A DNA stretch of 39,844 bases from Gammaproteobacteria bacterium (GTDB taxonomy: Bacteria > Pseudomonadota > Gammaproteobacteria > Steroidobacterales > Steroidobacteraceae): contig SCUD01000004.1 of NCBI GenBank assembly GCA_004297335.1, positions 1-39,844 on the forward strand. Reading direction: 5' to 3'. Each line of letters begins with the position of its first letter. The first letter of the stretch is position 1. The notes beneath the pieces are model-generated. The model ran no database searches, was not told the DNA's origin, and saw nothing but the letters and a program-made list of their open reading frames with translations. Made by a program: the position numbers and the translations under genes. Of the stretch, positions 32,765-39,844 are shown in pieces.

Positions 32765-33661
32765 TCAGGAGACCGTTGTCACCGTCATTTCTTCCACCGC
32801 CGCGGCATCCGCCGGCTTCTGCGCGCGCCGCAGGTGCAGCGGCGCATAGGGCTCGGCCTGGACGACCTCGATCAGCCCCTCGCGCAACAGTTCGAGCAGC
32901 GCGACAAAGGTGACCGTGACGCCCATGCGCCCTTCCTCGGCGCGGAACAGCCGTACGAAGGGTACGAGCCCGGCATCCGCCAGCGCCAGCAGCACCTCGG
33001 ACATGCGCTGGCGCACCGACAGCGCCTCGCGCGCGACATGCAGGTGCACGAACATCGCCGCGCGCTGCACCACGTCCTTGAAGGCCAGCAGCATCTCCTG
33101 CAGCGTGACCTCCGGCAGCAGCCGCACGACCCGGCGCCCGACCAGTTCCGCGCGGGCCTGGTGCACGTCGCGCTCGAGGCGCGGCAGCCGGTCGAGATTC
33201 TCCGCGGCCAGCTTGAAGCGCTCGTACTCCTGCAGCCGGCGAACCAGTTCGGCGCGCGGATCCTCCTCCTCCAGGAGACTGGCTTCCTGGCTGCGTGGCA
33301 GCAGCATCCGCGACTTGATTTCGGCCAGCATCGCGGCCATCAGCAGGTATTCCCCGGCCAGCTCGAGATCCAGCTCCTGCATCAGCCGGATGTACTCCAT
33401 GTACTGGCGGGTGATGTCCGCGATCGGGATGTCGAGGATGTCGACGTTCTGCCGCCGGATCATGTACAGCAGCAGGTCGAGCGGCCCCTCGAAGGCCTCG
33501 AGGAATACCTCGAGCGCCTGCGGCGGAATGTAGAGGTCGCGCGGCATCTCGGTGACCGGCTCGCCCTCGACGATCGCGAACGGCATCTCCGCCTGGGTCG
33601 GCAGCGGCGCCCCTTCCGCTGCGGCGGCAACCGGTTCCGGCAGGTCGTTGTTCCCGATCAT
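32765..33661 (-). CDS. scpA: Segregation and condensation protein A
   Basis: Kleisin subunit linking SMC heads in bacterial condensin. 298 residues; the ATG overlaps the trpS stop as ATGA. An N-terminal extension of about 45 residues is Pro/Ala-rich. The kleisin core begins ALEVFLEAFEGPLDLLLYMIRRQNVDILDIPIADITRQYMEYI and continues LDLELAGEYLLMAAMLAEIKSRMLLP. A C-terminal winged helix includes GRMGVTVTFVALLELLREGLIEVVQAEPYAPLHL. Neighbours scpB and trpS match the conserved gammaproteobacterial group. Confidence 0.95.
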   Translation of the reverse strand: MIGNNDLPEPVAAAAEGAPLPTQAEMPFAIVEGEPVTEMPRDLYIPPQALEVFLEAFEGPLDLLLYMIRRQNVDILDIPIADITRQYMEYIRLMQELDLELAGEYLLMAAMLAEIKSRMLLPRSQEASLLEEEDPRAELVRRLQEYERFKLAAENLDRLPRLERDVHQARAELVGRRVVRLLPEVTLQEMLLAFKDVVQRAAMFVHLHVAREALSVRQRMSEVLLALADAGLVPFVRLFRAEEGRMGVTVTFVALLELLREGLIEVVQAEPYAPLHLRRAQKPADAAAVEEMTVTTVS

Positions 33662-34878
33662 GGTCCGGCCAGTCCCATCGCGCTGCGCACCTCGGCCATC
33701 GTCGCCGACGCGGCCGCGCGCGCCTTATCGCCGCCCCGCGCGACGATGTCCTGCAGCAGGGCCGGGTCCCGCTCGAATTCACGGGCCCGCGCCCGGAAAT
33801 CCTCGACCTGCCTGACGATGGCCTCGGTCAGCGGCTTCTTGCAGTCGAGACAGCCGATGCCGGCGCTGCGGCAGCCGGTCTGCACCCACTCCTGTGTCGC
33901 CGCATCCGAATACAGCTGGTGCAGGTCCCAGACCGGGCATTTCTCCGGCTCGCCCGGGTCGCTGCGGCGCACGCGCGCCGGATCGGTCTGCATCGTGCGC
34001 AGCTTCTTCGCGACGCTGGCCGGATCCTCGCGCATGCCGATCGTGTTGCCGTAGGACTTCGACATCTTGCGGCCATCGGTTCCCGGAACCCGGGGCGCCC
34101 GGGTCAACAGCACCGCCGGTTCCGGCAGGATCGCGCGCCCGCCGCCGACCAGGAAACCGAGCAGCCGCTCCCGGTCGAGTGCGCTGAGACCGGCCGCCGA
34201 TGCCACCAGCGCCCGCGCCTCGGCCAGTGCCGCCGCATCGCCCTGCTCGGTCCAGGCGCGGCGCAACGCGGCATAGCGCGCAGCCCCGGCCTCACCACCG
34301 AGAGCGGCGGCCGCCGCCCGGCAGCGCGCCTCGAAATCCGCCTCGCGGCCATAGATGCTGTTGAAACGCCGCGCGATCTCGCGCGTGATCTCGACGTGCG
34401 CGACCTGATCCTCGCCGACCGGCACGAAGTCCGGCCGGTAGATCAGGATGTCCGCGCTCTGCAGCAGCGGATAGCCGAGGAAGCCGTAGGTGCCGAGGTC
34501 ACGGTCCTTGAGCTGCTCGATCTGGTCCTTGTAGGTCGGCACGCGCTCGAGCCAGCCGAGCGGCGTGATCATCGACAGCAGCAGGTGCAGCTCCGCATGC
34601 TCCGGCACGCGGGACTGGATGAACATCGTGCAGGCGGCCGGATCGAGGCCAGCGGCCAGCCAGTCGATCAGCACCTCGCGGGTGTGAGTCGCGAGGGCGC
34701 CCGTATCCTCGTAGCCGGTCGTGAGCGCATGCCAGTCGGCAATGAAGAAGAAGCAGTCGTAGTGGTGCTGCATCTCCACCCAGTTGACGAGCGCGCCATG
34801 GAAATTGCCGAGGTGCAGCGGCCCCGTCGGCCGCATGCCGGACAGGGCCCGGCGCTGATGTTCCTGGTTGCCGCTCAC
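33658..34878 (-). CDS. trpS: Tryptophanyl-tRNA synthetase
   Basis: Class Ic synthetase charging tRNA-Trp. 406 residues from GTG 34878, which has GGAG 8 bp upstream; a nearby ATG at 34883 is out of frame and stops at once. The HIGH-like motif is PTGPLHLGNFHG, followed by FFIADWHALTT, the DQVAHVEITREIARRFN segment and KMSKSYGN. An insertion of about 60-80 residues between these (rich in Ala and Arg) makes it longer than E. coli TrpS (334); comparable insertions occur in other proteobacterial TrpS. It overlaps scpA and begins 10 bp after the M50 protease gene. Confidence 0.96.
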   Translation of the reverse strand: MSGNQEHQRRALSGMRPTGPLHLGNFHGALVNWVEMQHHYDCFFFIADWHALTTGYEDTGALATHTREVLIDWLAAGLDPAACTMFIQSRVPEHAELHLLLSMITPLGWLERVPTYKDQIEQLKDRDLGTYGFLGYPLLQSADILIYRPDFVPVGEDQVAHVEITREIARRFNSIYGREADFEARCRAAAAALGGEAGAARYAALRRAWTEQGDAAALAEARALVASAAGLSALDRERLLGFLVGGGRAILPEPAVLLTRAPRVPGTDGRKMSKSYGNTIGMREDPASVAKKLRTMQTDPARVRRSDPGEPEKCPVWDLHQLYSDAATQEWVQTGCRSAGIGCLDCKKPLTEAIVRQVEDFRARAREFERDPALLQDIVARGGDKARAAASATMAEVRSAMGLAGP

Positions 34879-34888
34879 GCCATGGCTC

Positions 34889-35548
34889 CTACAGGCCGCG
34901 CACGCCGAAGACCGCCTGCAGGAGGCCCTGCAGGAACTGCATCGGGCCGCCGATCAGCTGGAACAGCGTACCCGTGGCAATCAGCACCAGCACAATAATG
35001 AATCCGAAAGGCTGGATCCGGTCCAGCAGCGCCGTCGCCGGCCCCTCCGGCAGCAGGTTGCGCAACAGCTGGCCACCATCGAGCGGCGGGATCGGCAGCA
35101 GATTGAGCAGGGCCAGCAGCAGATTGATCGTGATGCCGTAGGCACCCATCAACAGCAGCCAATGCGCGACGACGCCGGCATCCAGTGTGCGCGCGACGAC
35201 CATCACCAGGGCCCAGAACACCGCCATCGCGAAATTGGCAGTGGGTCCCGCCGCCGCGACCACCGCCATGTTCTGGCGCGGCTTGCGCAGGTTGCGCGGA
35301 TCCACCGGCACCGGCTTCGCCCAGCCGAACAGAGGGCCGCCGAGCAGCAGCAGCAATGCCGGCACCAGCACCGTCCCGATCGGATCGATGTGGCGCAGCG
35401 GATTCAGGCTCAGCCGGCCCTGCATCTCGGCGGTGCGGTCGCCGAACCAGCGCGCCACCCAGCCATGCGCGACCTCGTGCAGCGTGATGGCAAACAGCAC
35501 CGGGATCGCGGCAAACGACAGGATGTGCAGGAACTTGGCCAGGTCCAT
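34889..35548 (-). CDS. Site-2 protease family (M50) membrane zinc peptidase
   Basis: Polytopic membrane metalloprotease, 219 residues with about five or six helices. Zinc motif HEVAHG (about 24-29) in LFAITLHEVAHGWVARWFGD, and the third ligand in NLLPIPPLDGGQLL. No PDZ domain, so it belongs to the short S2P subfamily often found before trpS and scpAB rather than to RseP. Its natural substrates are not known. The gene starts 72 bp after yciO, with a weak ribosome site. Confidence 0.9.
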   Translation of the reverse strand: MDLAKFLHILSFAAIPVLFAITLHEVAHGWVARWFGDRTAEMQGRLSLNPLRHIDPIGTVLVPALLLLLGGPLFGWAKPVPVDPRNLRKPRQNMAVVAAAGPTANFAMAVFWALVMVVARTLDAGVVAHWLLLMGAYGITINLLLALLNLLPIPPLDGGQLLRNLLPEGPATALLDRIQPFGFIIVLVLIATGTLFQLIGGPMQFLQGLLQAVFGVRGL

Positions 35549-35620
35549 GGAAGTCCGGGGGTCGCGGGAAAGCCGCGGAATCAGCCGGCGATTATACGTG
35601 GCGCGTTCCGGCGCTGCCGG

Positions 35621-36241
35621 TCATTGGAAGGGCCGCGGGTCGCCCCGGCCGGCGCGCAGCAGCACCGGCCCGTCGCCCGACAGGTCGACGATCGTGCTCG
35701 GCTCCAGCCCGCAGCTGCCGGCGTCGAGGATCAGGTCCACGCCATGGCCGATACGCGCATCGATCTCCCGCGCGTCCGTCAGCGGTACGCTGTCGCCGGG
35801 CAGCAGGAGCGTCGTGCTCATCAGCGCCTGGTCGTACTCGCGCAGCAGCTCCTGCACGACCGGGTGGTCCGGGACGCGGATCCCGACCGTGCGCCGCCGC
35901 TCGTCCAGCAGCCGGCGCGGGATCTCGCGCGTGGCGCGCAGCACGAAGGTGTAGGGCCCGGGCGTGAAGGCCCGCAGCAGGCGGTACTGCCAGTTGTCCA
36001 CGCGCGCGAAGCGGGCGATCTCGGACAGGTCCCGGCAGACCACCGTGAAGAAGTGCCGCTTGCCGGTCTGGCGGATCAGCTGGATGCGCTCCATGGCCTC
36101 CTTGGCGCCGATCGCGCAGCCGAGCGCATAACAGGAATCCGTCGGATAGACGATGACGCCGCCGTCCTGCAGGCAGTCTGCTGCGCGGCGCAGGATGCGC
36201 GCCTGCGGGGTTGTCGGGTGCACCTGCAGCAGCGAGGCCAT
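35621..36241 (-). CDS. yciO: Sua5/YciO/YrdC family protein (YciO type)
   Basis: YrdC-domain protein, 206 residues. The family includes threonylcarbamoyl-AMP synthases (TsaC/Sua5); the YciO branch is related but its activity is less certain. Seen: GGVIVYPTDSCYALGC (nucleotide site), KRHFFTVVCRDLSEIARFARVDN, LLRAFTPGPYTFVLRATREIPRR, TVGIRVPDHPVVQELL and STIVDLSGDGPVLLRAGRGD. KRHFF and DLSEIARFA are YciO-like. The ATG at 36241 has no Shine-Dalgarno site and sits just after a CATAAT box, so the mRNA may be leaderless. Divergent from yciB. Confidence 0.9.
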   Translation of the reverse strand: MASLLQVHPTTPQARILRRAADCLQDGGVIVYPTDSCYALGCAIGAKEAMERIQLIRQTGKRHFFTVVCRDLSEIARFARVDNWQYRLLRAFTPGPYTFVLRATREIPRRLLDERRRTVGIRVPDHPVVQELLREYDQALMSTTLLLPGDSVPLTDAREIDARIGHGVDLILDAGSCGLEPSTIVDLSGDGPVLLRAGRGDPRPFQ

Positions 36242-36246
36242 GCGGC

Positions 36247-36252
36247 ATTATG
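36247..36252 (-). promoter_or_regulatory. Possible -10 box giving a leaderless yciO mRNA
   Basis: CATAAT on the minus strand lies five bases before the yciO ATG. If it is the -10, transcription would start at or next to the A of the start codon, which fits the absence of a ribosome site. No clear -35 element was found. Tentative. Confidence 0.25.
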
Positions 36253-36313
36253 TACCGGCGGCGGGCGGAGGCCGCTTCGGCTATCATATCGGCCCTTCGC
36301 CCCGGGTTCCGGC

Positions 36314-36874
36314 ATGCAGCTGCTGTTCGATTTCCTGCCCGTCATCGCCTTCTTCGTCGCCTACAAGCTGGCGGACATCTTTGTCGCCACCGGGGTGATC
36401 ATCGTCGCGACCGTGCTGCAGGTGGCGATCCACTGGTTGCGCACCCGGCGCGTGAATCCGATGCACATGGTTTCGGCCGTGCTGATCCTGGTATTCGGTG
36501 GGATCACGCTCGCGCTCCGCGACGCCGTGTTCATCATGTGGAAGCCGACGATCGTGAACTGGCTGTTCGCAGTGGCGTTTGTCACCAGCCAGCTGTCACT
36601 GTTCGGCGGCCGGCCGCTGGTCGAGCGGCTGATGAACCTGTCGGAGGAGAAGATCGAGCTGGCCCCGGCGCTGTGGCGGCGGCTGAACCTCGTGTGGGTC
36701 GGCTATTTCCTGCTGATGGGCGCGGCCAACCTCGCCGTGTTCCACTATTTCGACGAGGCCACCTGGGTCAATTTCAAGCTGTTCGGCATGCTCGGCCTGA
36801 CGCTGGCCTTCATCGTGGGGCAGGGATTCTGGATTGCCGCGCGGACCCGCGACCAGGGAGCGGCAACGCCTTGA
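36314..36874 (+). CDS. yciB: Inner-membrane septation protein YciB
   Basis: Integral membrane protein of the YciB/IspA (intracellular septation) family, 186 residues from ATG 36314; the longer open frame upstream is antisense to yciO and the protease gene. Start MQLLFDFLPVIAFFVAYKL is diagnostic, followed by about five helices and MWKPTIVNWLFAVAFVTSQLSLFGGRPLVERLM. In E. coli YciB affects envelope integrity and division together with DcrB. It overlaps bolA (TTGA). Confidence 0.94.
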   Translation: MQLLFDFLPVIAFFVAYKLADIFVATGVIIVATVLQVAIHWLRTRRVNPMHMVSAVLILVFGGITLALRDAVFIMWKPTIVNWLFAVAFVTSQLSLFGGRPLVERLMNLSEEKIELAPALWRRLNLVWVGYFLLMGAANLAVFHYFDEATWVNFKLFGMLGLTLAFIVGQGFWIAARTRDQGAATP

Positions 36875-37170
36875 ATAGCCCCGCCGCGAGCCGGCCCGAG
36901 CGGATCCGCGCCCGGCTCGAAGCCGCGTTCGCACCCGCCCGGGTCGTGGTCACCGACGACAGCGCCCGCCACGCCGGCCATGCCGGCGCGCGGGGCGGCG
37001 CCGGGCACTTCCTGGTGCGGATCGAGTCACAGGCCTTCAGCGGCCGCACCCGGCTCGAACGGCACCGACTGGTTTACGGAGCGGTAGCCGACATGATGCC
37101 CGCCGAGATCCACGCCCTGAATATCGAAGCACTTTCACCCGACGACCACGGAGTCACGACATCACCATGA
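36871..37170 (+). CDS. BolA family protein
   Basis: Small class II KH-like BolA protein, 99 residues, started at TTG 36871 in a TTGA overlap with yciB; AGGGAG lies 11 bp upstream and no ATG or GTG fits the family N-terminus. Core motif: RIRARLEAAFAPARVVVTDDSARHAGHAGARGGAGHFLVRIESQAFSG, RLERHRLVYGAVADMMPAEIHALNI. The conserved His in RHRLVY-like context (His near 69) is a ligand for iron-sulfur clusters shared with monothiol glutaredoxins. Role in Fe-S trafficking or envelope stress is known for the family. Coupled to ppiC by ATGA. Confidence 0.9.
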   Translation: MNSPAASRPERIRARLEAAFAPARVVVTDDSARHAGHAGARGGAGHFLVRIESQAFSGRTRLERHRLVYGAVADMMPAEIHALNIEALSPDDHGVTTSP

Positions 37171-38021
37171 AACACCTTTCCGCGGCAGCCCTGTCCCTGG
37201 CCTGCCTGTTCCTCGCTGCCGGTTGCTCGAAGGCCGGCGATACCGAGCCGGCGGCCCCGCCACCGCCGAAGCCCATTGCCGTCGTCAACGGCGCCAGCAT
37301 CTCCCCGGACGTCTGGGAACTGTTCATCCGTGCCCGCCACAATGGCAAAGGCGCCGGCGATCTCAGCGCCGAGGAACAGAGCGAGGCGCTCGACGAACTG
37401 ATCCGCATGTATGTCGGCTCGCAGGAGGCCGAGAAGCAGCAGCTGGTCACCGGCGAGACCAGCGCCCGGCTCGAGCTCGTGCGCCACAGCTCGCTGACCG
37501 ACCTGCTGTTCAAGAAATTCATCGAGGGCAAGGAGACGACCGAGGAAGAGCTCAAGGCCGAGTACGACCGGCGCATCGCCGAGCTGCCCGGCTCCGAATA
37601 TCGCGCCCGCCACATCCTCGTGGATGACGAGGCGCTGGCGAAGGACCTGATCGTGCAGCTCGACCAGGGCGCGAAATTCGAGGACCTGGCAAGCAAGTAT
37701 TCCAAGGACGGCTCCGCGCAGCAGGGCGGCGACCTCGACTGGTTCATCCCGGGCCAGATGGTCAAGCCGTTTGCCGATGCCGTGCAACAGCTCGAGAAGG
37801 GCAAGTACACGGCGACTCCGGTGAAGAGCGAGTTCGGCTGGCACGTGATCCGGCTCGAGGACACCCGCACGACCACGCCCCCGCCGTTCGAGGCGGTCAA
37901 GGCCCAGCTCGATCCGCTGGTGCGCCAGAAGAAGTTCCAGGACCACCTCGACGGCCTGCTCAAGACCGCCAAGGTCGAGCGCTCGCTGCCGGCCTCAGAC
38001 GCCGGGCCGAAAGTAGAGTGA
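37167..38021 (+). CDS. Lipoprotein peptidyl-prolyl isomerase (PpiC/PrsA-like)
   Basis: Periplasmic folding factor, 284 residues. A lipoprotein signal ends in LAAGC (Cys20), so it is membrane anchored. A SurA-like N-terminal chaperone region spans about 38-140 (AVVNGASISPDVWELFIRARHNG). The parvulin domain spans about 150-245: YRARHILVDDEALAKDLIVQLDQGAKFEDLASKYSKDGSAQQGGDLDWFIPGQMVKPFADAV and FGWHVIRLEDTR. The yciB-bolA-ppiC order is common in gammaproteobacteria. The 3' end overlaps the convergent solute-binding gene by 27 bp. Confidence 0.93.
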   Translation: MKHLSAAALSLACLFLAAGCSKAGDTEPAAPPPPKPIAVVNGASISPDVWELFIRARHNGKGAGDLSAEEQSEALDELIRMYVGSQEAEKQQLVTGETSARLELVRHSSLTDLLFKKFIEGKETTEEELKAEYDRRIAELPGSEYRARHILVDDEALAKDLIVQLDQGAKFEDLASKYSKDGSAQQGGDLDWFIPGQMVKPFADAVQQLEKGKYTATPVKSEFGWHVIRLEDTRTTTPPPFEAVKAQLDPLVRQKKFQDHLDGLLKTAKVERSLPASDAGPKVE

Positions 38022-39608
38022 GTAGGTCCGGTTCAGCGGATTGATGGCCGGGGCCTCTAGCCCCGGGCGCACCAGGCGGCGCGCCACGTAGAAATAGACC
38101 GGCAGCACCGGGAGCTGCTGCAGCATCAGCCTTTCGGCCTGCTGCAGCAGCTCCCGCCGGGTGCGGATGTCGGCTTCCCCGGCCGCAGCGGCCAGCAATT
38201 CCGCATAGCGCGCGTCGGTCCAGCGACCAAAGTTCTGCGGACTGTCCGCCGCCAGCGTATCGAGAAAACTGGAAGCGTCGTTGTAATCCGCGGACCAGCC
38301 GACCCGCACGACGTCCCACTGGGCCGGATCCGCGCGCGCGGCCAGGTAGGCCCGGAACTCCATCGGTATCAGCTCGACCTCGACGCCGAGCGAACTCTTC
38401 CAGTCCGCCGCGACCGCGACGCAGATCCGCTGCACCAGGACGTTCTCGCTATAGAGCAGGCGCAGGCGCAGCGGGCGTTCCGGTGAAAAGCCCGCGGTCG
38501 CATACAGTGCGCGGGCCCGGGTGAGCCGCGCCGCGCGGTCGAGCCCGCGCCAGTCCGGTACCGCCGGCGTGTAGTTCCAGACGCCCTCCGGCACCAGGGA
38601 ATAGGCGGGCACCTGCCCCGCCCTCGCCACGTGCCGGGTGATCGCCTCGCGGTCCACGGTGAGCGAGAGCGCCTCGCGCAGCCCCGGATGGTCGTGCAAC
38701 GGCCCGGAGTCCGTGTTCAGCGTGAAATAGGAGGTCGTCAGCAACGCCCGGTGCTGCAGGCCCGAGGCCGGATCCGCGGCCAGGTCCTGAAAACGCTGCT
38801 CCGGCACGTTGTAGGTGACATCCAGCTCGCCGGCGCGAAAACGGTCGAACTCGGCGTTCTCGTTGGCCACGAACTCGTAGCGGACCTCGTCGAAGGCCAC
38901 TGCCGCCGCGTCGCGGTACGAGGGATTGCGCGCGAGCCGCAGATGGCTGCCCGGCACGATCTCCGCGAGCACCCAGGGTCCATTGGTGATGGCACCACCC
39001 GGCCGGGAGGCTTCGTGCACCGGGGACGCGACCGGGTTCGTCAGGATGTCGGGAAAATACGGCAGCGGCCGCGCCAGGGTGATCTCCAGCCGATGATCCG
39101 CGGCGGCCCGCACCCCCAGCCGCGCCGGCGGCAGCTCCCCGCGCAGGATCCCCGGAGCGTTCTCGATCCCGCGCAGGAGATCGGCAGCAGCCGATCCTGT
39201 GGCCGGATCCACCGCACGCTGCAGGCCCGCCACGAAATGCCGGGCCAGCACCGGCTCGCCATTCGACCAGCGCGCCTCTGGCCGCAGCAGGAACGTGTAC
39301 CGCCGGCCGTCGGGATCCACCGACCAGGACTCAGCCGCCGCCGGGACCACGGCGCCATCCGGGGCACTGGCCGTCAGCTGTTCGTAGAGATCCCGCAGCA
39401 CGCTGACCGAAAACTCGTCCTCAGCCCGTTGCGGATCCAGCGAAGCCGGCTGGCCCCCGAGGCCACGGCGCAGCACGAGCGGCGGTGAATCGGAAGCAGG
39501 CTCCGACGGCCGGTCGCCGGTGCCGCACGCAGCCAGCAGAACCGCAGCGAAAGCTGCCAGCAGGCCGGCCCGGACCCGGTCGAAATGCGAATAACTGCGC
39601 AATTGCAT
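37995..39608 (-). CDS. ABC transporter substrate-binding lipoprotein (OppA/DppA-like, SBP family 5)
   Basis: Peptide or oligosaccharide-type solute-binding protein, 537 residues, with lipobox LLAAC (Cys28). Family 5 signatures: LVLRRGLGGQPASLDPQRAEDEFSVSVLRDLYEQLT, YTFLLRPEARWSNGEPVLARHFVAGLQRAVDP, YNVPEQRFQ, DVVRVGWSADYNDASSFLDTL and PVLPVYFYVARRLVRPGL. It resembles the murein-peptide/oligopeptide branch. No permease or ATPase genes lie beside it, so it is an orphan here and may use a transporter encoded elsewhere. A GC-rich hairpin lies 13 bp before the ATG. Confidence 0.92.
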   Translation of the reverse strand: MQLRSYSHFDRVRAGLLAAFAAVLLAACGTGDRPSEPASDSPPLVLRRGLGGQPASLDPQRAEDEFSVSVLRDLYEQLTASAPDGAVVPAAAESWSVDPDGRRYTFLLRPEARWSNGEPVLARHFVAGLQRAVDPATGSAAADLLRGIENAPGILRGELPPARLGVRAAADHRLEITLARPLPYFPDILTNPVASPVHEASRPGGAITNGPWVLAEIVPGSHLRLARNPSYRDAAAVAFDEVRYEFVANENAEFDRFRAGELDVTYNVPEQRFQDLAADPASGLQHRALLTTSYFTLNTDSGPLHDHPGLREALSLTVDREAITRHVARAGQVPAYSLVPEGVWNYTPAVPDWRGLDRAARLTRARALYATAGFSPERPLRLRLLYSENVLVQRICVAVAADWKSSLGVEVELIPMEFRAYLAARADPAQWDVVRVGWSADYNDASSFLDTLAADSPQNFGRWTDARYAELLAAAAGEADIRTRRELLQQAERLMLQQLPVLPVYFYVARRLVRPGLEAPAINPLNRTYSLYFRPGV

Positions 39609-39620
39609 CAGATAAGCGCG

Positions 39621-39641
39621 GCACGCGCCGAAAGGCGGTGC
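39621..39641 (-). other. Hairpin in the 5' leader of the solute-binding gene
   Basis: An inverted repeat, GCACGCGCC and GGCGGTGC around a four-base loop (GAAA on the plus strand, TTTC on the transcript side), with one bulged base. It lies 13 bp upstream of the ATG at 39608 and could hinder ribosome entry or mark a regulator site. The rest of the 164 bp gap shows only a small palindrome AATTGCAATT at 39702-39711. Confidence 0.35.
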
Positions 39642-39772
39642 GGCAATATTAGTGCCGGAGTTGATGCAAGGCTAACGGAGTGGCGAGGGGAAGCGAGGGG
39701 AATTGCAATTGGAAGTGCCCGCCACGAGCCTATCCGGGATTTTGTGTGCGAGGCATAACATGAGGGAAGATC

Positions 39773-39844
39773 ATGGATATGCCGACCAAGAAGAGAACCG
39801 TAGCCGCCCAGGCGGCAGCCCGCGGCCCGCTGCGGGAGGTGCCG
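39773..39844 (+). CDS. Start of an unidentified plus-strand gene (runs off the window)
   Basis: ATG 39773 with GAGGGAAG about 5-7 bp upstream and an open frame to the window edge: MDMPTKKRTVAAQAAARGP and five more residues. The basic, Ala-rich start does not identify a family. The strong ribosome site is the main support. No clear promoter upstream. Confidence 0.5.
   Translation, partial: MDMPTKKRTVAAQAAARGPLREVP

Noticed and set aside
39702-39711. AATTGCAATT palindrome as an operator
   Set aside because: Ten bases, no second copy and no regulator gene nearby; too weak to call.

Overview
The window comes from a GC-rich proteobacterium, most likely a gammaproteobacterium near the Xanthomonadales/Steroidobacterales. 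Two things point there. One is the housekeeping order gyrA-serC-serA-pheA-hisC-aroA-cmk-rpsA-ihfB-lapB. The other is the set ubiG, MupP/Gph-type phosphatase, rmuC, yciK, rluB-like, scpB, scpA, trpS, site-2 protease, yciO, yciB, bolA, ppiC. The lineage is inferred from gene order and content; no 16S rRNA, tRNA, CRISPR array or transposase was seen.

Region 1 (1 to about 12.7 kb, all minus strand) looks accessory. It reads as one long unit: a FecI-type ECF sigma factor, a FecR regulator, a TonB-dependent receptor (TBDR) with an N-terminal STN signalling domain, an HpcH/HpaI aldolase, an MFS carrier, a DapA-superfamily enzyme, a secreted amidohydrolase, a secreted alpha/beta hydrolase, a second HpcH/HpaI aldolase, and an MFS gene that lacks its last helix. 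Sigma, FecR and TBDR are joined by ATGA overlaps. The first aldolase and its MFS gene overlap by 8 bp. The layout fits a cell-surface signalling system controlling import and aldolytic breakdown of an unidentified organic acid. Base composition falls from about 65% GC to about 50-60% GC inside the TBDR gene, near 10,466.

The most unusual features are in region 1. (a) An exact two-part motif, GATTGCGGGTTC-N12-GGTCTTATAT, lies just upstream of the sigma gene and again at the 5' end of the TBDR frame; it is a candidate promoter for this sigma factor. (b) The TBDR frame has a second complete signal peptide, with its own strong Shine-Dalgarno site, after the STN domain, at the composition break. 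This suggests a fusion of a resident FecR/STN cassette to an incoming receptor. (c) Several enzymes at the far end keep intact frames but have substitutions at hallmark catalytic positions.

Region 2 (12.8-27.7 kb, minus strand) is core: galU, a small exported HhH protein, a ferric-reductase-like diheme b protein with a tetraheme c protein, lapB, ihfB, rpsA, cmk, aroA, hisC, pheA, serA, serC and gyrA. Many of these genes overlap by ATGA/GTGA or have gaps of only a few bases. Region 3 (27.9-31.3 kb, plus strand) runs ubiG, MupP/Gph-type phosphatase, rmuC, yciK. It converges on region 4 (31.3-36.2 kb, minus strand), which holds an rluB-like gene without the catalytic Asp, scpB, scpA, trpS, an M50 protease and yciO. 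Region 5 (36.3-38.0 kb, plus strand) is yciB-bolA-ppiC. A minus-strand lipoprotein solute-binding gene follows, and a plus-strand gene begins at 39,773 and leaves the window. No gene-free stretch exceeds 300 bases; the longest are about 185 (4844-5028), 177 (27746-27922) and 164 (39609-39772).
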